Part shown: positions 45,824 through 56,982 of the stretch, one piece after another
How positions within the stretch are numbered: the stretch's first letter is position 1
Layout: each line of letters opens with the position of its first letter
DNA from: Brevundimonas sp. NIBR10
GTDB lineage: Bacteria; Pseudomonadota; Alphaproteobacteria; Caulobacterales; Caulobacteraceae
Length of the DNA stretch: 64,000 nt
Assembly (NCBI RefSeq): GCF_027912515.1
Contig: NZ_CP115464.1
Location: 310,001 to 374,000 of the forward strand
Direction: 5' to 3'
The notes under the pieces: model-generated
What the model saw: the letters and a program-made list of their open reading frames with translations, nothing else
What the model was told of the DNA's origin: nothing
The model's database searches: none
Position numbers and translations under genes: made by a program

Positions 45824-47776
45824 ATGACGATTCAGGGCGATACGCATTCGGGCGGCGTCCGTCCGCCCCGGCTGGACGCCACCCTGGTGACCCTGGTGCC
45901 CGCCCTGTCCGCCCGGTGGCGAGGTGTGCTGGCCTTTCTCCTGGTCGTCGTCGCGGTGCAGGCGGCGTACTGGGGCGTTGTTCAGCCGCTTCTGCTCTCT
46001 TCACCACGGACCGCAGAGGTCGACCGGATCGCCTTTGTCCGGACGCAACTGGCGGAGCTGGCCGAGCCGACTCCCAAGGCCGCTTTGACCGCCGCCTTCG
46101 CCGACGCCGAACTGCCGCTCACGGATTGCTGCGATCCCAGCTATCTGGCGCTCAGGCTCACGTTCGATCTGCCCGCCGTTCCGCCCGAGGGGCTCGGCAT
46201 GGTCACATACCAGCAGGTCGACAACCTCATGGTCATGGTCAACGGCTCGATCGTCCTGTCGCAGGGTCGGATGGCGTTCGGCAGCCAGACCTTTGACGGC
46301 CAGCGACCGCATCTGATCCGGCTGCCGTCCGGTCTGGTGCGTGCGGGTTCGAACGAGATCGTGTTCATCACCGTCCGGCAGGGTTTCCCCTATACGGACC
46401 TGGTGCCACCGGTCCTGGGGCCGTGGGAACAGGTGTCGCCCTGGGCGGCGCAACGGATGTGGCAGTTCACCGACCGGGTGTTGATCTCCGGCTGGACGAC
46501 CTTCCTGCTGGGCCTGTTCGCCGCCTTGCTGCTTTGGCGGGCACAGGACAGGCACTTCGCCTTCTGGCTGATGGTGCTGTGCTGGAGCTGGTCGGGACTG
46601 GCCGCCTATTCCCTCGTGCTGGATCCGCCGTTCGGCGGGATGGGACGGATGATCGCCTTCTTCGCCGTCAACAGCCTGGTGTCAGCGGCGCTGCTCGGCT
46701 TCATCGACGCCTGGACCGGAAAGCCGATCCGGGGGATTCAGGCGGCAACGGCCGCGGCCTGGCTGGTCTTCACCGGCGGGGTTGTCCTTTGGCTGCGGAC
46801 GCAGCCCATGCCGCAGGGCTATGACGTGCCGGCGACCGTCTGGACCTGGTTCACCCTGGCCCTGGGCGTGGCGGTCGTGGGGCGGCTGGTCTGGCATTTC
46901 GTCCGACACGCCGAGCCGCGGCGGCTGGAAGCCGCCCTGCTGTCGGTCTGCGCGGTCTGCGCCGTTCTGGACGCAGCCGGCGACGGGTTCGGCCTGAACA
47001 GCGGCGGCTACCTCAAGGACGCGGCCCCCATCCTGCTGCTGGCCCTGGTGGCCGCCTTTCTCCAGCGGAACTTCACCCTGTTCCAGTCGTCGGTGACCCT
47101 GAACGCGATGCTGTCGGAGCGGCTGACCGCGCGCGAGACCGAACTGGAGGCGGCCCACGCCCGCGAACGTGAGCGGGTCCGTGACCAGGCCCATGACGAG
47201 GAGCGTCGCCGTATCATGCGCGACATGCACGACGGTCTGGGCAGTCAGTTGATGGGGCTTCTCCTGTCCGCACGTCGGGGCAAGGCCGATCCCGAGCGGA
47301 TGGCGGAGGGCCTTCAGGCGGTGATCGACGAGATGCGGCTGATGATCGATTCCATGGATTCCGTGGGGGAATCGCTCGGGTCGGCGCTCACGACGTTCCA
47401 CGAGCGGATCAGGCCGCGGGTGGAGGTCGCGGGGTTTGGCCTGGACTGGTCGAGCGGGATTGATCAGCCCCTGCCTGACTATCCGCCCCGCGCCGTGCTT
47501 CAGGTGTTCCGCATTCTTCAGGAGGCGGTGACCAATGCGCTCAAACACTCGGGTGGCGATCGCATCACGATCAATGTGGACCGGAGCCTCGACGGCGCAG
47601 TCCGGCTGATGATCGCAGATAACGGTGGGGGCATCCGCCCCGGTGGAACGGCCGGGCGAGGCCTGGCCAACATGCGGACCCGCGCGGCCGTCATCGGCGC
47701 CGCCCTGTCGATCGACAGCGACGCGCCGGGCGGTCGCATCCAGCTGGTCCTGCCTGCGTTAGGTGATGCGCCATGA
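45824..47776 (+). CDS. NarX-type sensor kinase with 7TMR-DISM-like input
   Basis: 650 residues. Helix 1 (about 35-57), a periplasmic beta-sandwich (about 60-215, DNLMVMVNGSIVLSQGR), six to seven membrane helices (about 222-425), a coiled coil, then HisKA_3 box RRIMRDMHDGLGSQLMGLL with phosphoacceptor H469 and ATPase motifs EAVTNALKHSGG, DNGGGI and GRGLANMRTRA. The periplasmic part resembles 7TMR-DISM extracellular domains thought to bind carbohydrates or similar ligands. Stop overlaps the regulator start (ATGA), so both are coupled. Confidence 0.88.
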   Translation: MTIQGDTHSGGVRPPRLDATLVTLVPALSARWRGVLAFLLVVVAVQAAYWGVVQPLLLSSPRTAEVDRIAFVRTQLAELAEPTPKAALTAAFADAELPLTDCCDPSYLALRLTFDLPAVPPEGLGMVTYQQVDNLMVMVNGSIVLSQGRMAFGSQTFDGQRPHLIRLPSGLVRAGSNEIVFITVRQGFPYTDLVPPVLGPWEQVSPWAAQRMWQFTDRVLISGWTTFLLGLFAALLLWRAQDRHFAFWLMVLCWSWSGLAAYSLVLDPPFGGMGRMIAFFAVNSLVSAALLGFIDAWTGKPIRGIQAATAAAWLVFTGGVVLWLRTQPMPQGYDVPATVWTWFTLALGVAVVGRLVWHFVRHAEPRRLEAALLSVCAVCAVLDAAGDGFGLNSGGYLKDAAPILLLALVAAFLQRNFTLFQSSVTLNAMLSERLTARETELEAAHARERERVRDQAHDEERRRIMRDMHDGLGSQLMGLLLSARRGKADPERMAEGLQAVIDEMRLMIDSMDSVGESLGSALTTFHERIRPRVEVAGFGLDWSSGIDQPLPDYPPRAVLQVFRILQEAVTNALKHSGGDRITINVDRSLDGAVRLMIADNGGGIRPGGTAGRGLANMRTRAAVIGAALSIDSDAPGGRIQLVLPALGDAP

Positions 47777-48453
47777 CGGCCCCGGACGTGCGCCGGATCG
47801 CCATCCTCGAGGATGATCCGGCGATCCGGGACCATTTCAGCGAGATCATCGGATCGTCCGACGATCTGGCGCTGTGCGCGACGGCATCGATGATCGCCGA
47901 GGTCTCCTTGCTGATCGCGGGACGGCCGGATCTGTTGCTGACCGACATCGGCCTGCCGGATGGAAATGGTCTGGACGTTCTTCCCGCCATCAAGGCGGCG
48001 ACGGGGTGCAGAGCGCTGGTCATCACCGCCTTCGGCGACCGGGATACGGTCGTGGCGGCCATGAAGGCCGGGGCCGACGGCTATCTGCTGAAGGACAGTC
48101 CGGCGACGGTGATCCTGGACGGCATCCGGGTCACGCTCGACGGCGGCGCACCAATCAGCCCGGCGGCGGCGGTCTATCTGCTGGAACGGTTGCGCGCAGC
48201 CCCGACCCCGAGCCGACGCGAGGACCCCTCCGAGCCGTTGACCACGCGAGAGACCGAGCTCCTGACCATCTTCGCGCGTGGCCTCAGCTACAAGGAGGCG
48301 GCGCGTATCCTGGGCATATCGCCCCTGACGGTCGGCAACCACGTCAAGTCGATCTACCGGAAACTCGAGGTCAACTCGCGCGGAGAGGCCGTCTATGAGG
48401 CGGTCCGGCAAGGCCGGCTGGACATCAGGGACGGTTCGACGACCCGAGGCTGA
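47773..48453 (+). CDS. NarL/FixJ-type response regulator
   Basis: 226 residues. Receiver with acidic pocket ILEDDPAIRD, phosphoacceptor D58 in LLLTDIGLPDGNG, T in VITAFGD and K in YLLKDSPA. LuxR-type helix-turn-helix at about 158-210: LTTRETELLTIFARGLSYKE, then ILGISPLTVGNHVKSIYRKL. Translationally coupled to the kinase. It converges with glmS, with 9 bp between; GGCTGA-CGC-TCAGCC (48448-48462) may be a small shared hairpin. Confidence 0.92.
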   Translation: MTAPDVRRIAILEDDPAIRDHFSEIIGSSDDLALCATASMIAEVSLLIAGRPDLLLTDIGLPDGNGLDVLPAIKAATGCRALVITAFGDRDTVVAAMKAGADGYLLKDSPATVILDGIRVTLDGGAPISPAAAVYLLERLRAAPTPSRREDPSEPLTTRETELLTIFARGLSYKEAARILGISPLTVGNHVKSIYRKLEVNSRGEAVYEAVRQGRLDIRDGSTTRG

Positions 48454-48462
48454 CGCTCAGCC

Positions 48463-50280
<1,818 letters not shown>

Positions 50281-50427
50281 GAGTTCTGCTCCAGATGGGT
50301 CGCCGCGACGCCTGCGGACTTCGATCCGGACTCGCCTCTATGGGATATTAAGGGGCAAGACAGCTAATATGGAGTTTCGGAAGGTTTCCGTGTCAGGACG
50401 GCCGCCGAAACGATCAGGAGACCCGCT

Positions 50428-51777
<1,350 letters not shown>

Positions 51778-51868
51778 CCCGTTCTTCCTGGGTCGGGGTT
51801 GCGCTCGCGACGCGGGAAATCCGGACCCGCGAGCCGCAGCCTTCCCGCCACCGTCAATGTACGGTAAC

Positions 51869-51896
51869 GTGCATTTCTATTGATATTTCAATGCAC
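51869..51896. promoter_or_regulatory. Inverted repeat upstream of the RTX gene
   Basis: GTGCATT-N14-AATGCAC in an unusually AT-rich segment, 96 bp before the RTX start codon. A TTGACA at 51936-51941 could be a -35 element, but no good -10 follows. A regulator site is plausible, unproven. Confidence 0.45.
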
Positions 51897-51991
51897 AAAT
51901 GATGTCCCCGAATTGGCGAAAACGCCGAACAACGGTTGACAGACTGTTTACAACCGGCCCACGTTTCCCTCAACAATAGGGAGAAACAACC

Positions 51992-54900
51992 ATGCCGACC
52001 TTCACCGGAACGACCGGAATTGACGATCTGATCGGGGGGGCGGGCGACGACATCATCGACGGCTTCGAGGGCGGCGACTCCATCCGTGGGGGTGCCGGCA
52101 ACGACGTCATTCGCGGCGGCGACGAGACCGGGGCGCTGGAAAATGCGGGCGACGGGGTCGACGGCGGCGACGGCGACGACCAGATCTCCGGCGGGGCCGG
52201 ACGGGACTTCCTGATGGGCGGGCGTGGCCGGGACACGGTCAACGGCGATGACGGCGTGGACTTCATCACCGGCGGCCTGGCAACCCTGACCTTCACCGAC
52301 GGCTTCCTCGGGAACGTGGCGGTTCGCACCCCAAGCTTGAGCAACTATGTCGACGACAACGAGATCGACACACTGAACGGCGGCGCGGGCGACGACACGA
52401 TCACCGCCGGCCAGGGCGACATCGCCGACGGCGGCATCGGCACGGATCGGCTGCGCATCGACCTGTCCGCCCGGACGGCCGGCGTGACGATCGAGATGGC
52501 GGGCGATGCCCTGGCCGGGCAAGCCGCCTATGCAGGGGTCACAGGCGGGACCTTCACCAATTTCGAGACCTTCCAGGCCGTCCTGACGAACTTCAACGAC
52601 CAATTCTTCGGGGGCGCGACCAACGAAGGCATCTCTGCCGGCGCGGGCAATGACCTGATCGAGGGTCGGCTGGGCGACGACAGCCTGAGCGGCGACGACG
52701 GCGACGACATCATCCTGGGTGGCGTCGGCAATGACAGCATCGACGGTGGCGCCGGGCGCGACATCATCGATGGCGGCGACGGCAACGACAACCTGACCTC
52801 CTCTTTTAATTTCGGCTCGCTGCTGCAGAATGCCGCCGGGCGGACCGTTTCCGGGGCGGAACTCGACGACGGAATTGCCGAAACGGTAACGGGCGGCGCG
52901 GGCGACGACACGGCGTTCATCGGCTTTGGTGACAGCTTCGACGGTGGCGACGGCAACGACGTCATCAACGTCAGCCTGATCGCCCGGACGTCGGGGGTAA
53001 ATCTGGACCTGACGACCGACGGCGTCGCACGACTGGGTGCCGTGATCGGCGGCACCCTGACCTCGGTCGAGGTCCTGGGCAACAACATCCGCCTGACCAA
53101 TTTCGACGATTCCTTCAACGTCGCCCGCAGCGGGAATTTCTACGGCCTCGGCGGCAACGACACGATGACCGGCGACGTCGCCACCCAGTTCTTCGGCGGC
53201 AATGCCGGTGACGACACCATCGACGCAGGCGGCGGCGCGGACCGGATCTGGAGCGGCCAGGGCGACGACACCGGCATCGGTGGCCTCGGCGACGACATCC
53301 TTTACGGCGACGAGGACAACGACAACGGCCTGAACGGCTATCTGGCCGCCGGCCGCGACACGCTGGACGGGGGCGCGGGTAACGACACCGTCTACGGCAA
53401 CGGCGGCGACGACTTCATCCTGGGCGGCGACGGCAACGACTTTCTGTACGGCGATCTCTACAGCGGCGGTGCCGTCGGGCCACGAGGCGGCGGCGTGCTG
53501 GTTTCGGGCAATGACACCATCGACGGTGGCGCGGGCATCGACACCATCTTCGGCAACGACGGCGACGATCGTCTGACCGGCGGCCTCGGCAATGACATCA
53601 TCGACGGCGGGGCCGGCACGGACACGGCTGTCTTCAACGGCGCCTACGCCAGCTACACAATCTCGACCCTGAACGGCCTGACCACCGTGACCGGGGCGGA
53701 CGGATCCGATCGCCTGACCAATGTCGAGCGTCTGCAGTTCTCGGACGTGGCCTTCACCCTCGGCGGGCCGCAGCCCGTGATCCAGCAGGGCAACGCCGCG
53801 CCTGACACCCTGGCGGGCGGGGCCGGCGACGACCTGATCGTGGGCGGCGGCGGTGCCGACACCCTGACCGGCGGCGCGGGTGCCGACGTGTTCCGCTACA
53901 CCGCAGCCTCGGATTCGTCGGCCGGTTCCCAGGACACGATCACCGACTTCCAGTCGGGCGTGGACCAGATCGATCTGGCCGCTCTGAACGCCACCTCGGT
54001 CAGCGTCGGGCGACTGGCCGACGGCAGTTCGGTGGTCTTCGCCGAAACCCCCGGCGGCCCGGTGCAGATCTTCGTCCGGGGCTCCAACGTCAATGCCGAC
54101 GATTTCATCTATAACGGCAACTTCGGCGTCTATGTGATCGGTTCGGCGGGCGCCGACACCATCTTCGGTTCCAGCACCGCCGATCCCATCTTCGGCGGCG
54201 CGGGCGCCGATATTCTGATCGGCGGCGGCGGCGCGGATGCCATAGGCGGCGGGGCCGGGGCGGACGTGTTCCGCTATGACGGACGCGGCGATTCCAACCA
54301 GACCTCGGGCTTCGACAACCTGTACGACTTTACGACGGGCGAGGACCGGATCGACATTACCGCCCTGCGAGCGACCTCGGTCACCATCTATCGCGAAGCC
54401 AACGGCTGGAGCTATGTCTATGCCGAGACGGCCCAGGGGCTGTTCCTGACCACGGCGGTGGGGCGCACGGTCAACGGCAGCGACATCGACTATGGCGGCG
54501 GGTTCGGCGTCTACATGGAGGGCTCGGCTTCGGCCGACATCCTGGTCGGGTCGTCGCTGGCCGATCCGATCGTCGGCAACGCGGGCAATGACATCATCGC
54601 CGGTGGCGGGGGTGCCGACCAGCTGTTCGGCGGGGCGGGCGCGGATACGTTCCGCTACGACCGGGTCTCGGATTCGACCTCGGGCGCGGCGGACATCATC
54701 TATGACTTCGTCTCGGGAACGGACCGGATCGACCTGACTGCCGTGCGTACGGGGGCCAGCGACACCTTCGGCATCGCCTATCTGAACGGCGCGTCCTTCC
54801 TGTTCGTCGACCTGGGCGGCAACGGGACCAACGACATGGTCGTCGGTCTGACCAACACCACCCTGCGGACAGCCGACGTGATCTGGGCGGCCGGCGGAAT

Positions 54901-55063
54901 CGGCGAGGAAACGGGCGTCAAGGACGCGGGCCCGTCTGTCCTGCCGGCCCTGGACGATCTCGACGCAGGATCCGGCCTTTCGAGCCTGTCCGGCCGGTTC
55001 ATGCTGGACCTCGACCCGACCGCGAGCCAGGGCGCCTATCACGGCCAGGACTGGTACCTCTAG
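51992..55063 (+). CDS. RTX calcium-binding repeat protein, probable type I secretion substrate
   Basis: 1023 residues, no N-terminal signal peptide, start backed by AGGGA. Glycine/aspartate nonapeptides (GGAGDDxI, GGDGNDxL) bind calcium and form beta-rolls through residues about 8-590. From about 605 to 960 there are three copies of a roughly 125-residue module like the serralysin M10 C-terminal domain: beta-roll, GGAGADVFRY, DS, DFxxGxDxIDLxAL. No protease HExxH or other catalytic motif is present. The acidic C-terminus ending HGQDWYL could be the secretion signal. No ABC exporter genes are in the window. Base use is the same as neighbours. Confidence 0.9.
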   Translation: MPTFTGTTGIDDLIGGAGDDIIDGFEGGDSIRGGAGNDVIRGGDETGALENAGDGVDGGDGDDQISGGAGRDFLMGGRGRDTVNGDDGVDFITGGLATLTFTDGFLGNVAVRTPSLSNYVDDNEIDTLNGGAGDDTITAGQGDIADGGIGTDRLRIDLSARTAGVTIEMAGDALAGQAAYAGVTGGTFTNFETFQAVLTNFNDQFFGGATNEGISAGAGNDLIEGRLGDDSLSGDDGDDIILGGVGNDSIDGGAGRDIIDGGDGNDNLTSSFNFGSLLQNAAGRTVSGAELDDGIAETVTGGAGDDTAFIGFGDSFDGGDGNDVINVSLIARTSGVNLDLTTDGVARLGAVIGGTLTSVEVLGNNIRLTNFDDSFNVARSGNFYGLGGNDTMTGDVATQFFGGNAGDDTIDAGGGADRIWSGQGDDTGIGGLGDDILYGDEDNDNGLNGYLAAGRDTLDGGAGNDTVYGNGGDDFILGGDGNDFLYGDLYSGGAVGPRGGGVLVSGNDTIDGGAGIDTIFGNDGDDRLTGGLGNDIIDGGAGTDTAVFNGAYASYTISTLNGLTTVTGADGSDRLTNVERLQFSDVAFTLGGPQPVIQQGNAAPDTLAGGAGDDLIVGGGGADTLTGGAGADVFRYTAASDSSAGSQDTITDFQSGVDQIDLAALNATSVSVGRLADGSSVVFAETPGGPVQIFVRGSNVNADDFIYNGNFGVYVIGSAGADTIFGSSTADPIFGGAGADILIGGGGADAIGGGAGADVFRYDGRGDSNQTSGFDNLYDFTTGEDRIDITALRATSVTIYREANGWSYVYAETAQGLFLTTAVGRTVNGSDIDYGGGFGVYMEGSASADILVGSSLADPIVGNAGNDIIAGGGGADQLFGGAGADTFRYDRVSDSTSGAADIIYDFVSGTDRIDLTAVRTGASDTFGIAYLNGASFLFVDLGGNGTNDMVVGLTNTTLRTADVIWAAGGIGEETGVKDAGPSVLPALDDLDAGSGLSSLSGRFMLDLDPTASQGAYHGQDWYL

Positions 55064-55123
55064 AAGGAGCCGGATCGGACAAGGAGGGGCCGCAGCGCGG
55101 TTCCTCCGAGGCCGTCCCGGTGT

Positions 55124-55450
55124 TCAGACGTCCTCGACCGCGACCCGCACGGCGTCGATCAGGCCCACGGCCCGGCGCGCATAGGGTTCGATCCAGCGGT
55201 CGTGGACGGCCTTGATCGGCAAGGCATTGAGGTGGTTCCAGCGTTCGCGGCCCTCGCGCCGCGCGACCACCAGCCCCGCCGCTTCCAGCACCTTAAGATG
55301 CTGCATGACCGTGCAGCGATCGAGACCGTCAAAGGTCTCGCACAGGTCGCCCGTCGTGCGCGGCCCATCCTTCAACGCATCCAGCATCCGGCGCCGGACC
55401 GGCGCGCCGAGCGCCTTGAAGACGGCGTCCGTCTCTGATTCGGTTGACAC
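55124..55450 (-). CDS. ArsR-family transcriptional regulator
   Basis: 108 residues, GTG start. Winged helix-turn-helix: FKALGAPVRRRMLDAL, TGDLCETFDGLDRCTVMQHLKVLEAAGLV (part) and the wing VARREGRERWN. No metal-site cysteine pair is evident (single Cys in each of DLCETF and DRCTV), so a non-metal signal is likely. It is divergent from the SRPBCC gene, a common pairing. An AT-rich palindrome directly touches its start codon, leaving no room for a ribosome-binding site. Confidence 0.9.
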   Translation of the reverse strand: MSTESETDAVFKALGAPVRRRMLDALKDGPRTTGDLCETFDGLDRCTVMQHLKVLEAAGLVVARREGRERWNHLNALPIKAVHDRWIEPYARRAVGLIDAVRVAVEDV

Positions 55451-55466
55451 GTTATATTTTTATAAC
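55451..55466. promoter_or_regulatory. Palindromic operator/promoter of the ArsR-SRPBCC pair
   Basis: GTTATA-TTTT-TATAAC, perfect 6-bp arms, immediately upstream of the arsR GTG and 31 bp before the SRPBCC ATG. On the minus strand TATAAA within it sits 8 nt before the GTG, as expected for the -10 box of a leaderless transcript. An ArsR dimer bound here would cover both promoters. Confidence 0.65.
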
Positions 55467-55497
55467 CTAACTGGCCTCGCAGCAAGGAGAGCCGGTC

Positions 55498-55977
55498 ATG
55501 GAGTTCAGGTTTCAGGTCTCGGGCCGGATCGCCCGCCCGGTCGCCGAGGTGTTCGAGGCAGTGGCCGATCCAGGCAAGCTGTCGCACTATTTCACCACCG
55601 GTGGGGCCAGGGGCCGGCTGGAGACCGGGGCGACCGTGACCTGGGACTTTCGCGACTTCCCCGGCGCCTTCCCGGTCGAGGTGGTCGAGGTGGTGCCCAA
55701 TGCGAAGATCGTGCTGCGCTGGGAGGCCAACGACGGCCCTCCCGAAGGCGAGGCGGCTCCGGCGGGCAAGGGATACATGACCACGGTCACCATGACCTTC
55801 GCACCGCTGGACGACGACACCCGCACCCTGGTCACCATCGCCGAGGAAGGCTGGCGCGAGACCGAGACCGGGCTCAAGGCGTCCTACGGCAACTGCATGG
55901 GCTGGTCGCAGATGCTGTGCGCCATGAAGGCGTGGATCGAGCATGGCCTCAACATCCGCGAGGGGATGTATCGGTAG
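55498..55977 (+). CDS. SRPBCC (AHSA1-like) domain protein
   Basis: 159 residues, start preceded by AAGGAG. Pattern FQVSGRIARPVAEVFEAVADPGKLSHYF, quoted in part, then VTWDFRDFPGAFPVEV and a final helix with GWSQMLCAMKAWIEHG: the START-like hydrophobic-pocket fold. Members bind lipophilic ligands or act as simple enzymes; none can be named here. Almost certainly regulated by the divergent ArsR protein. It converges with the methyltransferase gene, 3 bp apart. Confidence 0.87.
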   Translation: MEFRFQVSGRIARPVAEVFEAVADPGKLSHYFTTGGARGRLETGATVTWDFRDFPGAFPVEVVEVVPNAKIVLRWEANDGPPEGEAAPAGKGYMTTVTMTFAPLDDDTRTLVTIAEEGWRETETGLKASYGNCMGWSQMLCAMKAWIEHGLNIREGMYR

Positions 55978-55980
55978 GCC

Positions 55981-56982
55981 TCAGGCGGGTTTCGGCCGCG
56001 CCTGCATGGCCCCGGTCATGGGGATGAAGAAGACGCCGACGTCGCGGCGGGAGTGGACGCGACCCTCGGCGTCCTTGGTGTAGACGTACAGGACCTGGCC
56101 CCGCCTGAACGGCTGGCCGATCGGGATGATCAGCTTGCCGCCGGGCTTGAGCTGGCGGAACAGTTCGGGCGGGGCGTACTGGGCCACGCAGGTCAGCATG
56201 ATGGTGTCGAAGCCCTCGGTCACCTCGGGCCAGCCGAAATAGCCGTCGCCGACCCGGCCGTGGACGTTCGTGTATCCCAGCGGCGCGAAGATCCGGCCCA
56301 CCGCCCGGCCGATCGGCTCGATGATCTCGATCGTATAGGCATCGCGGACGATGCGTCCGAGCAGGGACGACTGGAAGCCCGAGCCGGTGCCGATCTCGAG
56401 CGTCACATCGGTGGGCTTGGGTGCGGCCAGCTGGGTCATATAGGCCTGGCCCAGATAGTCGGACAGGACGGAGCCGTGGCCGATGGCCCAGGGCTTGGGG
56501 TTGGCCTCATAGGCCTGGTAGGCGGTCGAGGCCTGTGACGCGTAGGCGTAGTGGAAATACTCGCGCGGCACGCTCTCGAAGGCGGCGATGACGGCCGGGT
56601 CGGCGACGCCGTTGAAGCGCCCGGCCAGATAGGCGCGGATACGTTCGATGGCGGCGGGCTTCCTGGCGTTGATCTCGGTCCACTGGGCCTCGGTGACGAC
56701 GTGGGGACGACCGGAGGCCTGCATCGCGGCGTCGAAGGCGGCGTAGGTCCAGGGCGAGGCGGGGGCGCGGACGGTGGTCGAGACGGCGGAGGCGGCGGGT
56801 GCACCGGCGGTGGCCGCCGTGGGGGCGGCGGGTGTCGCGGCGGGGGCGGCCCCGCCCGGTGTCTGGCCGGGATTCAGGCGGGCCTGAAGCTTCTTCGTCG
56901 TGGCTTCGTCGCAGCCGACGAGGGCCGTGGCGGCAGTGGCGGCAGTGCCGGTAATCAGGGCACGGCGGTCGATCGTGGTCAT
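55981..56982 (-). CDS. Tat-exported lipoprotein with isoaspartyl methyltransferase domain
   Basis: 333-residue protein. N-terminus MTTIDRRALITGTAATAATA then LVGC: a twin-arginine pair (R6, R7), hydrophobic core and perfect lipobox with C24, so export by Tat and lipid anchoring are predicted. An Ala/Pro/Thr-rich linker (about 38-75) leads to a protein-L-isoaspartate O-methyltransferase domain with VPREYF, GHGSVLSDY, SAM motif I VTLEIGTGSGFQ (193-204) and the C-terminal LKPGGKLIIPIG. Normal Pcm is cytosolic. Its ATG overlaps the stop of the preceding gene (ATGA). Last gene of a three-gene coupled operon. Confidence 0.8.
   Translation of the reverse strand: MTTIDRRALITGTAATAATALVGCDEATTKKLQARLNPGQTPGGAAPAATPAAPTAATAGAPAASAVSTTVRAPASPWTYAAFDAAMQASGRPHVVTEAQWTEINARKPAAIERIRAYLAGRFNGVADPAVIAAFESVPREYFHYAYASQASTAYQAYEANPKPWAIGHGSVLSDYLGQAYMTQLAAPKPTDVTLEIGTGSGFQSSLLGRIVRDAYTIEIIEPIGRAVGRIFAPLGYTNVHGRVGDGYFGWPEVTEGFDTIMLTCVAQYAPPELFRQLKPGGKLIIPIGQPFRRGQVLYVYTKDAEGRVHSRRDVGVFFIPMTGAMQARPKPA

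Noticed and set aside
50281..50427. glmS ribozyme or riboswitch in the glmS/glmM gap
   Set aside because: The gap is only 147 bp, and I see none of the conserved ribozyme core; such ribozymes are mainly known from Gram-positive bacteria.
51854..55042. A minus-strand open frame of 1062 codons
   Set aside because: Antisense image of the RTX glycine/aspartate repeats; its Val/Ala/Asp repeats mirror those codons and it has no ribosome-binding site.
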